A DNA stretch of 56,964 nt, taken from Streptosporangium violaceochromogenes (GTDB lineage Bacteria; Actinomycetota; Actinomycetes; Streptosporangiales; Streptosporangiaceae). Both the position numbers and the translations under genes were made by a program. The stretch covers positions 1-56,964 of the forward strand of contig NZ_BNBB01000035.1 of NCBI RefSeq assembly GCF_014654615.1, written 5' to 3'. This document shows, piece after piece, positions 1-8,336 of the stretch. How positions within the stretch are numbered: position 1 is the first letter of the stretch; each line of letters opens with the position of its first letter. The notes beneath the pieces were generated by a model, which was not told where the DNA came from, did not search any database, and saw only the letters and a list, made by a program, of their open reading frames with translations.

Positions 1-446
1 GTGTCGTAGACGTTGTGGGCGGCGGTGACGACCAGGTTGCGGTACTTCGACTGGATCGAGGTGCCCGTGGCCCACTTGGGCTGGCCGCTCGCGTCGACCC
101 AGAACACCTTGCCGACGGTCCGGGGCAGGTTGATGTTCTTGACCTTGGCGGGGGTGGCCTTCTCCTGGCCGGTCGGGACCACCGAGCCGGGCTTGCCGTC
201 GGGGGAGTAGCCGCCGCCGGACTTCCAGGCGGCCGGGGTGGTGTCGTGGTAGTAGGCGGTGGCCTTCTTCAGGGCCGCGTTGTTGGACGCGGTCCAGAAG
301 TCGATGACCGAGACCGCGGCCGCGTTGTTCGTGGCCATCGGGTCGGTGGCCCAGTCCGGGGCGGCCTGGGCGGTACCGGCCAGACCGGCGGCCAGCAGAC
401 CGGTGGCGACAGCGGCGCCGCCGGCGGGGAGGAGGATGCGCTTCAA
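1..446 (-). CDS. Secreted trypsin-like serine peptidase, 3' end outside window
   Basis: N-terminal 148 residues of a secreted chymotrypsin-fold peptidase; the rest lies left of the window. The start is a TTG at 446, chosen because AAGGAG sits 6 nt upstream and because it begins a clean signal peptide (KRILLP, a hydrophobic Ala/Leu/Val run, then AQA). A pro-like region with the WTASNNAALKKA stretch follows, then TVGKVFWVD and the catalytic histidine in VVTAAHNVYD. It is closely similar to the two downstream peptidases on the same strand (SxQSKYRNLV is shared), so this is a tandem duplication. Odd point: the two cysteines that bracket the histidine loop in the paralogues (W-C-S and A-H-C) are Ala and Asn here, so that disulfide is absent. 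Asp and Ser of the triad cannot be checked. Confidence 0.85.
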   Translation of the reverse strand, partial: MKRILLPAGGAAVATGLLAAGLAGTAQAAPDWATDPMATNNAAAVSVIDFWTASNNAALKKATAYYHDTTPAAWKSGGGYSPDGKPGSVVPTGQEKATPAKVKNINLPRTVGKVFWVDASGQPKWATGTSIQSKYRNLVVTAAHNVYD

Positions 447-541
447 GACTGCTCCTTGCGCTGCAACCTGTGCAGGCATCGGCATCATGGGACGCCAAAA
501 ACCTACGCAGTGTTATGTCGGGTAAATGAGGGGAAAAGGCG

Positions 542-573
542 ACCTTAAGTCGCTTTTAAGCGTCTCTTAAGGT
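542..573 (-). terminator. Nested palindromic hairpin between two peptidase genes
   Basis: Arms ACCTTAAG and CTTAAGGT enclose a second perfect small hairpin CGCTT-TT-AAGCG. It lies just past the stop of the 578-1738 peptidase and upstream of the first peptidase, so it probably ends the former transcript. It is unusually AT-rich for this genome and could also be an operator or mRNA-stability element. Confidence 0.5.
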
Positions 574-577
574 GCCG

Positions 578-1738
578 TTAAGGCAGTGTGAGACGTTGGC
601 GCTCGGCGTATTGGTAGACCACGTAGGTCGACAGGATGAAGTAGGGAGAGGAGATGCGGTCGTACTTCTTGTCGGTGTCGGTGTCCCAGGCGAAGCTGTT
701 GACGCCGTTCAAGTAGCCGAGCCCGCGTTTGGTGTCGTAGCCGACCAGCCATGGGCCTCCGCTCGCCCCGCCGGTGAACGTGCAGGGAAGCGAGATGCCC
801 ATCTCGACCAGCCGGGTGGGCGCCTTCGTCCGGTAGGTGCGCCCGTCGCACCAGAGCATCTTCTGCCCGTCGTACGGTCTGCTGCCGTCGATGTGGGGGG
901 CCGCCGGGTAACCGAAGGCGAAGACCGAAAGGCCCACACCCCGGTTGAGCGTCAGGCCCTGCCCTCCGACGTTGTCCTCCAGGCTGCCCACGGACTGCAT
1001 CTCGTAGGTGTTGGGGGTCTTCCCGGGCTTCCAGACGAACCCGTCGTGCACGGTGACGAACGCGTAGTCGTAGTCGTAGTCACCCTTGGCGGTGAAGTTC
1101 TCGTGCAGGTTGAGCGAGTGACCGACGTAGATGCCGTACGGTGTCCCGCCCTGGGAGTATCCCGGGATGAAGATCCAGTAGTCGGCGGCCCTGCCCTGCT
1201 TGGGGTCGTAGGCGCAGTGCCCGGCGGTGGCCACCAGGTTGCGGTTCCTGGACGCCACGGCCGAGGCGGAGCACCAGAACTCCTTGTCGCCGAGCTTGAA
1301 GAACACCTTGCCGACGGTTCCGGGGAGGGTGCCGCCGATCGGCGGTCTCTTCACCGGGAGGGTAGGGGTGACGATCGGCGAGACCTTCTTGGCGGAGGCC
1401 GAGGCGGAGGCCGCGGTCACGGCCTCGCCGCCCGCCGCCGTCGGGCTGCCGGCCGTCGCCGTGGGGGTGGCCGGCCCGGCCGGGCCGCCGTCGCTGGGCT
1501 TGACCTCGGGGGTCGCGGGGTTGTTGTTCTGCGCCTTTTTGATCCTGGCCGGACTCCAGTACTCCGCGATCCGCTTCATGTCCGCGCCGCTCTTGGTCAG
1601 CGTGACGGAGGTGATGCTGCCGACTCCCGCGGCCCGGACGCCGGCGCTCGCCTCCGCGGCGAACGCGGACGTCGCGAGCGCACCGGTGGCGATGAGGACG
1701 CCGAGGGTGGTCGCGAAGCGCCGCGCGCGGGAGGACAT
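578..1738 (-). CDS. Secreted trypsin-like serine peptidase
   Basis: 386-residue extracellular serine peptidase. A start at ATG 1738 (MSSRARRF) is preferred over a TTG at 1762 because AAGGGAAG lies 7 nt upstream. The signal peptide ends near AFA/AEA. A propeptide-like stretch with AEYWSPARIKKAQ (the AxYWTPxRLKxA element is also in the third paralogue) is followed by a Pro/Ala/Thr linker, then the catalytic domain: VATAGHCAYDP (His, about residue 174), DYDYDYAFVTV (Asp) and FTGGASGGPW (nucleophilic Ser, about residue 326). The Cys pair around the His is intact. Middle member of three tandem peptidases. Substrate is unknown; the divergent subtilisin-inhibitor gene suggests that protease activity is controlled locally. 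Confidence 0.9.
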   Translation of the reverse strand: MSSRARRFATTLGVLIATGALATSAFAAEASAGVRAAGVGSITSVTLTKSGADMKRIAEYWSPARIKKAQNNNPATPEVKPSDGGPAGPATPTATAGSPTAAGGEAVTAASASASAKKVSPIVTPTLPVKRPPIGGTLPGTVGKVFFKLGDKEFWCSASAVASRNRNLVATAGHCAYDPKQGRAADYWIFIPGYSQGGTPYGIYVGHSLNLHENFTAKGDYDYDYAFVTVHDGFVWKPGKTPNTYEMQSVGSLEDNVGGQGLTLNRGVGLSVFAFGYPAAPHIDGSRPYDGQKMLWCDGRTYRTKAPTRLVEMGISLPCTFTGGASGGPWLVGYDTKRGLGYLNGVNSFAWDTDTDKKYDRISSPYFILSTYVVYQYAERQRLTLP

Positions 1739-1890
1739 GAAGGGTCTTCCCTTCTTGGTCAAACGTCAGGAGAGGGCCGTAAGGGGTGATTTTTCCAGAT
1801 CAACTTAGTTTTGGGCAGCTTTGCTAAGTGATCTGCTCCACCACCGCTACAGGGGAATCCTGCACCACCGGGGATAAACGGCCCGTCAGC

Positions 1891-1925
1891 GGGGGAGGCA
1901 CCCGGAAACAACGGGCACCTCCCCC
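1891..1925 (-). terminator. GC-rich hairpin after the third peptidase gene
   Basis: Inverted repeat of GGGAGG..CCCG against CGGG..CCTCCC with two unpaired positions in each arm and a short A-rich loop. It lies 18 nt past the stop of the 1943-3523 peptidase and upstream of the next peptidase gene. There is no U tract, as is usual in actinomycetes. Confidence 0.55.
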
Positions 1926-1942
1926 CTTACGACGCTCTTACC

Positions 1943-3523
1943 TTAGGCCGGAAGCTTCCCGGTCCACAGGTTGGCGGCGTACTTGTAGATGTTGTAGGTC
2001 TCGCCGTTGAAGTACGGCGTGGTGACCCGGTCGTAGCGGCCGTTCTTGTCACTGTCGAGCGTCAGGCTCACGACACCGTTGAGGTAGCCGGTCCGCTTGC
2101 TGCTCTTGTACTGCAGCAGGAACGGGCCGCCGCTGGCGCCCGGGGTGAAGGCGCACTTGATGGCCTGGTGCTCCTCGGCCTTGTACTGCGGCACGGCCGG
2201 GGCGGCGCCCGTCTTGCCGTAGCACCACTTCATGGTGTGGCCGCTGTAGGGCTTGTCGCCGTCCAGGTGACCCAGGGTCGGGTAACCGAACGTGAAGACC
2301 TTCTTGCCCGTCTTCTGGTTCCAGGCGAAGCCCTGGCCGCCGACGTTGTCACCGAGGCGACCGGCGTCGGCCAGCAGCACCACGAAGAACCTCGTGTGGA
2401 AGTACAGCTCCTTGGTGGTGGTCTTGACCCACTTCTTCACGAAGTACTGGGTCTTGTACCAGGCGATCTCGTTGCCGTTGACGTCCTTGGTCGCCTCCAG
2501 CTTGCCGAGGAACTTGCCGTCGCCCTTGTCCTTGAGCAGCTGCTGGTACTGCTCCTGGCTGATGCCGACCTTGCCCTTGTCGTCGCTGAAGCGCTCGAAC
2601 CTGGCGTTGTTGTCCAGGCCCGTGGGCGCCTTCTTGTAGGTCTCCTCGGAGACCTCGACCGCGGTGAGCTTGACGCCGCCCCGGCCGTCCTTGACGTACT
2701 CCTCAAGGTACTTCTCGGCGTCGGCGGGCTTGCCGATCGTGGAGACCTCGGGGTCGGCGGACTTCTTCCAGAACGGCCCCTTCTCGCCGTACCGGTCGAT
2801 GCCGGCCTCGTACTCCTTCTGGGAGATCTCCTTGTCCTCGGTGTACTTGAAGCTCTTGGCGGCCTCGTACTCGGAGACGGTGACTTCCTTGACGCCGGTC
2901 TGCTTGATGCCGTTGTAGACGTTGACGAAGGCGTAGTCGTAGTCGTAGTCCTCGTAGACGTCGAAGTCGTAGTGGGTGTTGACCTTCGCGCCGACGTAGA
3001 TGCCCCAGCGGGCCTTGCCCTTGTAGTAGCCGGGGATGAAGACGAAGTTGCTGTAGGGCTTGTTGGTGTCGGTGTCGTACACGCAGTGGGCCGCGGTGGC
3101 GACCAGGTTGCGGTACTTCGACTGGACCGAGCTGCCGGAGCACCAACGCTCCTGGCCCTTGTCGTCGAGGAAGAAGACCTTGCCGACCGTGATGGGCAGG
3201 TTGAGGTTCTTGGACCTGCCCGCGGACTTGCCGCCCTCGCCGATCGGGGCGACGGAACCGGACTTGCCGTCGGCCGAGGCGCGGGAGGCGCTGCTCCTCA
3301 GCTTGGCGGAGACGGTCGACTCCGAGGTGTAGGTCTTCGCCGACTTCAGGCGGGAGGGAGTCCAGTAGCTCGCGATGGCCTCCGCGGTACCGGACGTGGC
3401 CAGGGGCATCGACTTGAGGTCGGGAGCGGCCTGGGCGGGGGTGGTGAGGGTGGCGCCGATCACGGAGGTGACCGCGAGGGCACCGCCGAGGGGGAGGACC
3501 AGGCGCTTGACTCGGACGTTCAC
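1943..3523 (-). CDS. Secreted trypsin-like serine peptidase with a large lysine-rich insertion
   Basis: 526-residue secreted peptidase. The GTG at 3523 (VNVRVKRLVLP) has AAGGAG 6 nt upstream and begins a signal peptide ending TPAQA. Catalytic motifs are VATAAHCVYDT (His, about residue 146), DYDYDYAFVNV (Asp) and FTPGASGGPF (Ser, about residue 464). Between the Asp strand and the conserved VGGQGFAW segment there is about 170 extra residues (nt 2396-2905) absent from the neighbouring paralogue. This insert is rich in Lys, Glu, Asp and Tyr and carries repeated short elements of the form [VI]S-x-x-x-Y (ISQKEYEAG, VSEETYKKA, ISQEQYQQL). Its function is unknown; binding to a substrate, cell wall or inhibitor is possible. 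Final gene-length difference from its paralogue is almost entirely this insert. Confidence 0.88.
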   Translation of the reverse strand: MNVRVKRLVLPLGGALAVTSVIGATLTTPAQAAPDLKSMPLATSGTAEAIASYWTPSRLKSAKTYTSESTVSAKLRSSASRASADGKSGSVAPIGEGGKSAGRSKNLNLPITVGKVFFLDDKGQERWCSGSSVQSKYRNLVATAAHCVYDTDTNKPYSNFVFIPGYYKGKARWGIYVGAKVNTHYDFDVYEDYDYDYAFVNVYNGIKQTGVKEVTVSEYEAAKSFKYTEDKEISQKEYEAGIDRYGEKGPFWKKSADPEVSTIGKPADAEKYLEEYVKDGRGGVKLTAVEVSEETYKKAPTGLDNNARFERFSDDKGKVGISQEQYQQLLKDKGDGKFLGKLEATKDVNGNEIAWYKTQYFVKKWVKTTTKELYFHTRFFVVLLADAGRLGDNVGGQGFAWNQKTGKKVFTFGYPTLGHLDGDKPYSGHTMKWCYGKTGAAPAVPQYKAEEHQAIKCAFTPGASGGPFLLQYKSSKRTGYLNGVVSLTLDSDKNGRYDRVTTPYFNGETYNIYKYAANLWTGKLPA

Positions 3524-3840
3524 TCTAGCTCCTTCTCTGTCGTGAGTCGCTCGGGACGCAACCCACGCATGCGTAAAGAGACAAGGGCCGACCGTACTAG
3601 GTGCAGAAGGTTTGAAACGGTACAAGTTCGGCGCACGGTAAGACCGTTACGGTTTCGTTACTAAAGTGATGGAACCGGACAGGTGAGATCCACGTCTGAT
3701 CTCCCCCTGTTTCGCGGATCGTGCGGATGATCTCCCCGTCCGGCTATGACCTGCGAAAACAGGAGAGTCGGTTGTTGCCGGAGGGGTCCGCTTGGGGGAG
3801 GCTGGCGGCACTCGACGTCACGCGAAACTCGGGGGATTGC
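3524..3840. promoter_or_regulatory. Divergent promoter region between peptidase and inhibitor genes
   Basis: 317-bp gap with no coding signal, separating the leftward peptidase gene and the rightward inhibitor gene. It holds a perfect small palindrome ACGGT-AAG-ACCGT at 3635-3647, flanked by near-repeats of GAAACGGT (3614-3621) and its complement (3649-3656). This is a candidate site for a regulator of both genes; no known motif was recognised. Confidence 0.4.
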
Positions 3841-4350
3841 ATGCGACGTCTCATCTGTCTGGCCGCGGCCGGGCTTCTGTTTCTCTCCGGTACGGCCGCG
3901 CCCGCCGCCGCGCAGCCGCCGCCGCGCGACCCGGACCGTTCCAGAAGCGGCCCGCCCCGGCCCTGGCCGGCCTCGCCCGAGGAGCCCTTCGACATCGTCC
4001 CGGTCCCGATCAAGCCGATCGGCGTCAAGCCCCCCGCCCGGGGCAGGTCGCTCGTGCTGAGCTTCGCCAACGGTGAGAAGCCGGTGCCCGCCGTCCGCCA
4101 CGCCCTGCTCGCCTGCGATCCGCCGAGGGGCACCCACCCCGACGCCGCCGGGGCGTGCGCGGCGCTCATACCGCTCAAGGGGAACCCCGCCGCGCTCACG
4201 CCGCTGCCGGACGTGGTCTGCACGATGCAGTACGACCCGGTCACCGTCACCGCGTCCGGCACCTGGGACGGCCGGTTCATCCGGTTCGAGCGGACATACG
4301 GCAACGCCTGCGCGCTGTACGCCACGACGGGGCCGGTCTTCTCCTTCTAG
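3841..4350 (+). CDS. Subtilisin inhibitor-like (SSI family) secreted protein
   Basis: 169-residue protein matching the Streptomyces subtilisin inhibitor fold. ATG 3841 is preceded by GGGGGA; the signal peptide ends near PAAA/QPP. The SSI domain (about residues 68-169) shows the expected four cysteines C92, C106, C127 and C157, the signature CDPPRGTHPDAAGACAAL, and C-T-M-Q-Y-D-P around the reactive site. By alignment with SSI (CPMVYDP, P1 Met73) the scissile bond would be Met129-Gln130, so it should target subtilisin/chymotrypsin-like enzymes. The C-terminus GPVFSF matches SSI (SVFAF). A Pro/Arg-rich extension of about 40 residues precedes the domain, longer than in classic SSI. Divergent from three secreted serine peptidases, its possible partners. 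Confidence 0.93.
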   Translation: MRRLICLAAAGLLFLSGTAAPAAAQPPPRDPDRSRSGPPRPWPASPEEPFDIVPVPIKPIGVKPPARGRSLVLSFANGEKPVPAVRHALLACDPPRGTHPDAAGACAALIPLKGNPAALTPLPDVVCTMQYDPVTVTASGTWDGRFIRFERTYGNACALYATTGPVFSF

Positions 4351-4401
4351 TTCTCCGCCGCGCCCTTCGCGGTGCTCCGGGAGGCTCGCCCGGGGTGGGA
4401 G

Positions 4402-4445
4402 GCGGCGAAGGGGCCCGGTCCGAAAGGGGCGGGCCCCTTCGCCGC
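4402..4445 (+). terminator. Strong terminator after the inhibitor gene
   Basis: Perfect 16-bp stem (4402-4417 with 4430-4445) and a 12-nt loop, about 50 bp past the inhibitor stop codon. No U tract. The remaining part of the gap to 4731 shows no gene or recognised motif. Confidence 0.75.
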
Positions 4446-4731
4446 GCCGGCCGCTCGAATGGCCGTGCGGGCGGCCGGCGCGGTTCCGTCTTCCCGGAGA
4501 GCGGGCTCCCGGGGAAACAACCAGGACTTTACCGGCTGGACAGGACACCCGGGAGGGGCCGCCTCCCGAAAGACGTGGATGCCTTCGGCGGCGGGTTCCC
4601 GATGCCCGTACGGCCGTGGAAGGCCGATGGGCCGGGCCGATTCCGCGCCGTGACGGTCTTGCCGTGGGAGCGGAGATGGGGCACCTTGAAAAAGGGGCGA
4701 AAGCCGTATCCCACATGAGGTAGTAGGAAAC

Positions 4732-5631
4732 GTGGCCGGTCAGCCAGACGACGTCATCGAGGCGGGGCCGCCCCGGGGCCCCCGGCGCTGGATCGCGATC
4801 GCCGTACTGTCCGCGCTCGTGATCACACCGGTGGCCGGTCTGCTGGCCGGACGGAGCCCCGGCCCGTCGCCCGAGCCCCCGCTCCCGTCGATCGAGCCCG
4901 GACGCCGGTCGGTGCCGGTCGTCACGGAACGGCACGCCGGCGTCCTGTACCCCCGCCCGCGCCACCGGGGCGGGCGGGAGGTCCTGGACGTCGTCTTCCC
5001 GGACGGGTCGAAGGCCGAGATCGACTATCCCGCCGAGCTGGGCCTGGCCGCGCTGGGAGTACGGCCGGCGCTCGGCGCCGGGCTGAAGGGGCGTTCCGGC
5101 CCGCTGCGCCGGCTGACGGTCCCGCGGGACGGCCTGGCCGAGGTCGCGGGGGGCAGGCCGATGATCAGGAAGCTGGCCGGCCGGGCCACGCTCTGGCCGC
5201 CCATGACCCCCGCCGAGGGAGAGGTCCTGCTGTTCGACTTCGCCCCCTGGCAGGTCACGCTGCGCGACCTCAAGGACGGCATGACCTACGAGCAGCGGGT
5301 CCTGTGGGCCGAGAACCTGCGCGGCCGCGTCACGCCGGGCGGCTATCTGGTGCTGAAGGCCGGCGCCCCGCTGCGGCCGGCGAAACCGGGGGAGGTGTTC
5401 CGAGGGGAGCCGGTGGGGCCGCAGCTCTGGTTCGGCGGGGAACCCGGGACGTCACTGGTGCTGGCGCCGATGCCCGGCTGCGACGTCCGGAAAATCGACA
5501 TGCCGGAGATCGACAGGGCGGCGCCCTTCTCCGCCGAGACCTGCGAGGGCGGGATGTACGTCGCGGCCTCCGGGGAGCGCGGACGGGTCAGGGAGATGGT
5601 CGCCACGGTGAGGGTCCGGGCGCGCCCCTGA
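4732..5631 (+). CDS. Membrane-anchored hypothetical protein
   Basis: 299 residues from GTG 4732. There is one predicted membrane segment near residues 20-40 (WIAIAVLSALVITPVAGLLA), preceded by Arg residues, so the topology is probably N-in with the bulk outside. The outer part begins with a Pro/Ser linker, then two-lobed mixed sequence including LDVVFPDGSKAEIDYPAELGLA and a C-terminal part with two cysteines (PGCDVR, ETCEGG) that could form a disulfide. No family was recognised. It follows the inhibitor gene on the same strand but lies beyond a strong terminator, so it is probably transcribed separately. Coding is supported by length, codon bias and the consistent membrane topology. Confidence 0.7.
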   Translation: MAGQPDDVIEAGPPRGPRRWIAIAVLSALVITPVAGLLAGRSPGPSPEPPLPSIEPGRRSVPVVTERHAGVLYPRPRHRGGREVLDVVFPDGSKAEIDYPAELGLAALGVRPALGAGLKGRSGPLRRLTVPRDGLAEVAGGRPMIRKLAGRATLWPPMTPAEGEVLLFDFAPWQVTLRDLKDGMTYEQRVLWAENLRGRVTPGGYLVLKAGAPLRPAKPGEVFRGEPVGPQLWFGGEPGTSLVLAPMPGCDVRKIDMPEIDRAAPFSAETCEGGMYVAASGERGRVREMVATVRVRARP

Positions 5632-5716
5632 CGGCCGTGACCGGGATCGCCCTCCGAAGGACACGCGGGGCCGGTCGGCGCCGGGGGGCCCGCGGGTAAG
5701 GGCGTAGGGTGCGGCC

Positions 5717-6679
5717 ATGTTCGCCGTAACCGCCACGCAGATCCATCCCGACAACCCTCTCGCCGGGCTGACGCTCGGCGAGCGACCGGACCCCGAGGTC
5801 CCCGGCGGCTGGACCACCGTCACGGTGAAGGCCGCCTCGCTCAACCACCACGACCTGTGGACGCTCAAGGGCGTGGGCATCCGTAAGGACAGGCTGCCGA
5901 TCGTGCTCGGCTGCGACGCCGCCGGAATCGACGAGGACGGCAACGAGGTCATCGTGCACGCGGTCCTCGGCGAGGGCGCCGACGAGACGCTCGACCCGAG
6001 GCGGTCCCTGCTGTCGGAGGTGCACGACGGCACCTTCGCCGAGAGGGTGGCCGTGCCCCGGCGCAACCTGGTGCCCAAGCCCGCCGCCCTCGGCTTCACC
6101 GAGGCGGCCTGCCTGCCGACCGCCTGGCTGACCGCCTACCGGATGCTGTTCGACCGGGCGGGGCTCGAACCGGGCTCGACCGTGCTGGTGCAGGGGGCCG
6201 GGGGCGGGGTGGCCACCGCCCTCATCGTCCTGGGCCGGGCGGGGGGCTACCGGGTCTGGGTCACCGGCCGGTCGGAGGAGAAACGGGCGCGGGCCCTGGA
6301 CCTCGGCGCCGACCGGGTCTTCGAGAGCGGGGCCCGGCTGCCCGAGCGGGTCGACGCGGTGATGGAGACCGTCGGGCAGGCCACCTGGGACCACTCGCTG
6401 AAGGCGCTGCGGCCGGGCGGGCGGATCGTGGTCTCCGGCGCGACCAGCGGAGCCGCGCCGCCCGCCGATCTGAACCGGGTCTTCTTCCTGCAGCTGTCGG
6501 TGGTCGGCTCGACCATGGGCACCCGTGACCAGCTGGGCAGGCTGGCCCGTTTCCTGGAGCAGACCGGCGCCCGTCCGGTGATCGACCGGGTGCTGCCGCT
6601 GACCGAGGCCCGCGAGGGGTTCGCGGCAATGGAGCGGGGCGAGCTGTTCGGGAAGGTCGTCTTCACCGTGGGAGACTGA
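5717..6679 (+). CDS. Medium-chain dehydrogenase/reductase, quinone oxidoreductase type
   Basis: 320-residue MDR-family NAD(P)H-dependent oxidoreductase. The N-terminal GroES-like domain has SLNHHDLWTLKG and LGCDAAG; the Rossmann fold starts at VLVQGAGGGVATALIVLG, with TGR-SEEKRARALDLGAD as the cofactor-binding turn and the C-terminal GRIVVSGATSG and FGKVVFTVGD typical of the family. The zinc-site cysteine cluster is absent, so it is probably a zinc-independent reductase of quinones or enones. Start ATG 5717. It is a single gene, convergent with the padR operon. The physiological substrate cannot be read from sequence. Confidence 0.88.
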   Translation: MFAVTATQIHPDNPLAGLTLGERPDPEVPGGWTTVTVKAASLNHHDLWTLKGVGIRKDRLPIVLGCDAAGIDEDGNEVIVHAVLGEGADETLDPRRSLLSEVHDGTFAERVAVPRRNLVPKPAALGFTEAACLPTAWLTAYRMLFDRAGLEPGSTVLVQGAGGGVATALIVLGRAGGYRVWVTGRSEEKRARALDLGADRVFESGARLPERVDAVMETVGQATWDHSLKALRPGGRIVVSGATSGAAPPADLNRVFFLQLSVVGSTMGTRDQLGRLARFLEQTGARPVIDRVLPLTEAREGFAAMERGELFGKVVFTVGD

Positions 6680-6746
6680 CCCGTCCCGCGCCGCCCCGCC
6701 GGGCTCTTGCGGGTTCTCGGAGGTCAGGGGGACGCGCGGGCGCCGC

Positions 6747-6767
6747 CCCGCCGTGCCGTACGGCGGG
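6747..6767. terminator. Hairpin between convergent MDR and padR genes
   Basis: Perfect 8-bp stem CCCGCCGT/ACGGCGGG with a 5-nt loop, in the 123-bp gap between the two convergent stop codons. It could terminate from either side. Confidence 0.45.
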
Positions 6768-6802
6768 ACGGCGGCACGTGCGCGGCGAGCCCGGCGGAAG
6801 TG

Positions 6803-7531
6803 TCAGCGCAGGGCGTCGCGGATGCGGCGCGCGGCGTCGTAGAGCGCGTCCTGCGCCGTGGCCAGTGTCTCCTCGGTGACCTGCCGGCCCGTCGCGTCGG
6901 CGCGGATCTCCTCGGCGAACTCGGCCAGCATCTGCCCCAGCCGGGCGTCGCACTCGTGGAGCCCGTGGCCGGTGCCCGCGTGGCCGGGGACGCCGTCGGC
7001 CCAGACGCGCTTCCAGTCGTGCTTCCACTCGCGGGTCTGCCGCTGCCACTCCTGCTTGCGGCGCCTCCACTCGGCCTTCTGCTCCGTCTTCTGCTCGGCC
7101 TTGCGCGCGTGAGGGCTCTCCCGTTGCTCGCCCCCGGTGTTCTGGCGCATCTCGCGCGCCATCTGGGTGAGCTCCTCGCGCAGGGATCTGACCGTGTCGC
7201 GCACGTCCTCCTTGACCTCGCGGGCGATGTCGCGGACGGAGTCGGAGATCTCCTGTTCGAGGTCGGCGAGCTCGTCGAGCCGGGCGTTCAGCTCCTCGCG
7301 TCCCCGGTCGGTGAGGGTGAAGACCTTCTTGCCGTTCACGACCTCGTGGGTGACCAGGCCCTCCTCCTCCAGCCGGGCCAGGCGGGGGTAGATGGTGCCG
7401 GGTGAGGGGGAGTAGACCCCGAGGAAGCGGTCTTGGAGCAGCCGGATCACCTCGTAGCCGTGGCGCGGGCTCTCCTGGAGCAGTTTCAGGAGGTAGAGCC
7501 GCAGGCGCCCGTGACCGAAGACCGGGCTCAT
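6803..7531 (-). CDS. PadR-family transcriptional regulator
   Basis: 242 residues. The N-terminal winged helix (about residues 7-80) has the PadR signature LRLYLLKLLQESPRHGYEVI, then SPGTIYPRLARLEEEGLV and the wing NGKKVFTLTDRGREEL. A long charged coiled-coil-like region follows (ELADLEQEISDSVRDIAREV, then Lys/Glu/Gln/Trp-rich stretches), longer than in the smallest PadR proteins and probably used for dimerisation. The ATG overlaps the stop of the upstream DUF4097 gene by 4 nt (ATGA), so the two are translationally coupled. The operon promoter carries a 38-bp palindrome, so autoregulation is likely. The ligand is unknown. Confidence 0.92.
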   Translation of the reverse strand: MSPVFGHGRLRLYLLKLLQESPRHGYEVIRLLQDRFLGVYSPSPGTIYPRLARLEEEGLVTHEVVNGKKVFTLTDRGREELNARLDELADLEQEISDSVRDIAREVKEDVRDTVRSLREELTQMAREMRQNTGGEQRESPHARKAEQKTEQKAEWRRRKQEWQRQTREWKHDWKRVWADGVPGHAGTGHGLHECDARLGQMLAEFAEEIRADATGRQVTEETLATAQDALYDAARRIRDALR

Positions 7532-8325
7532 GCCCTTTCCCCTTTCAGGAGTGTGACGTCGGCCGAGACGGTGGTCGCCGACAGCGAGGCCATGCCTCCG
7601 CCGAGCCGGCCGGCGAGGGTTCTCACGCCGGGCTGGCCGGTGTGGTTCAGCTCGGTGAAGGCGCTGTCGAGTCTGCCGGAGTTGGAGCGGATCGTGACGT
7701 CGGCCTCGACGGTGCGCGGCAGCCGGAGCACGATCTCCCCCGCGACGCTGTTCAGCGTCACGTGGCCGGTCGGCCGCAGTTCCAAATCGGCGGTGATCGA
7801 GCCCGAGACGGTGGTGGCGCGCAGCCGGCGGGGTGTGCCCCGGGCCACGGTCAGCTCGCCCGAGAGGCTCTTGAAGAACAGGTCGCCGACCAGGTCGCGG
7901 CTCTCCACGCTGCCGGAGACCGTGTCGGCGTGGACCTCGCCGCTCACCCCGTCGAGCACGATCTCGCCGGAGACGCTTCTGACGGAGGTGCGGCGCTCGA
8001 AGCCGGACACGACGGCGGAGGCGGTGACCACTCCCGCGCTGATCTCACACTCTTTGGGCACCGTCAGCGTCAGCGTGGTCTCCCGGCGGCCGGGCCGCAG
8101 CCAGCCGAGCACCCCCTCCCAGGTCAGGTCCGCATAGGCGACGGTGAGCGTGCCGTCGTCGTCATGGGTGACGATCAACGGGGGGTCGCCGGCGTCGGTG
8201 ACCTCAAGGGCGGGTGGTCCGTCGCCCGCCAGCACCGCGAGCCTGCCCGCCACGATGCGGACGTTGAGCCTCCGCACGGTGTCGAAGGTGAGCCGCTCCG
8301 GTTTCCCGATGGTCCATTGCCGCAT
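7528..8325 (-). CDS. DUF4097-type beta-repeat protein
   Basis: 265 residues from ATG 8325, which has a near-perfect AAGGAGGT 7 nt upstream. The sequence is a string of short beta-strand repeats: SVSGEIVLDGVSGEV, TVSGSVESRDLVGDL, SLSGELTVARGTP, TVSGSITADLEL, SVAGEIVLRLP. The recurring S-x-S-G-x motif is the hallmark of DUF4097 proteins, which are predicted to form a beta-helix. There is no signal peptide or membrane segment, so it is probably cytoplasmic. First gene of a two-gene operon with padR; in actinomycetes these families are often linked. Molecular function is not known. Confidence 0.9.
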   Translation of the reverse strand: MRQWTIGKPERLTFDTVRRLNVRIVAGRLAVLAGDGPPALEVTDAGDPPLIVTHDDDGTLTVAYADLTWEGVLGWLRPGRRETTLTLTVPKECEISAGVVTASAVVSGFERRTSVRSVSGEIVLDGVSGEVHADTVSGSVESRDLVGDLFFKSLSGELTVARGTPRRLRATTVSGSITADLELRPTGHVTLNSVAGEIVLRLPRTVEADVTIRSNSGRLDSAFTELNHTGQPGVRTLAGRLGGGMASLSATTVSADVTLLKGERA

Positions 8326-8336
8326 GGGGGTGACCT

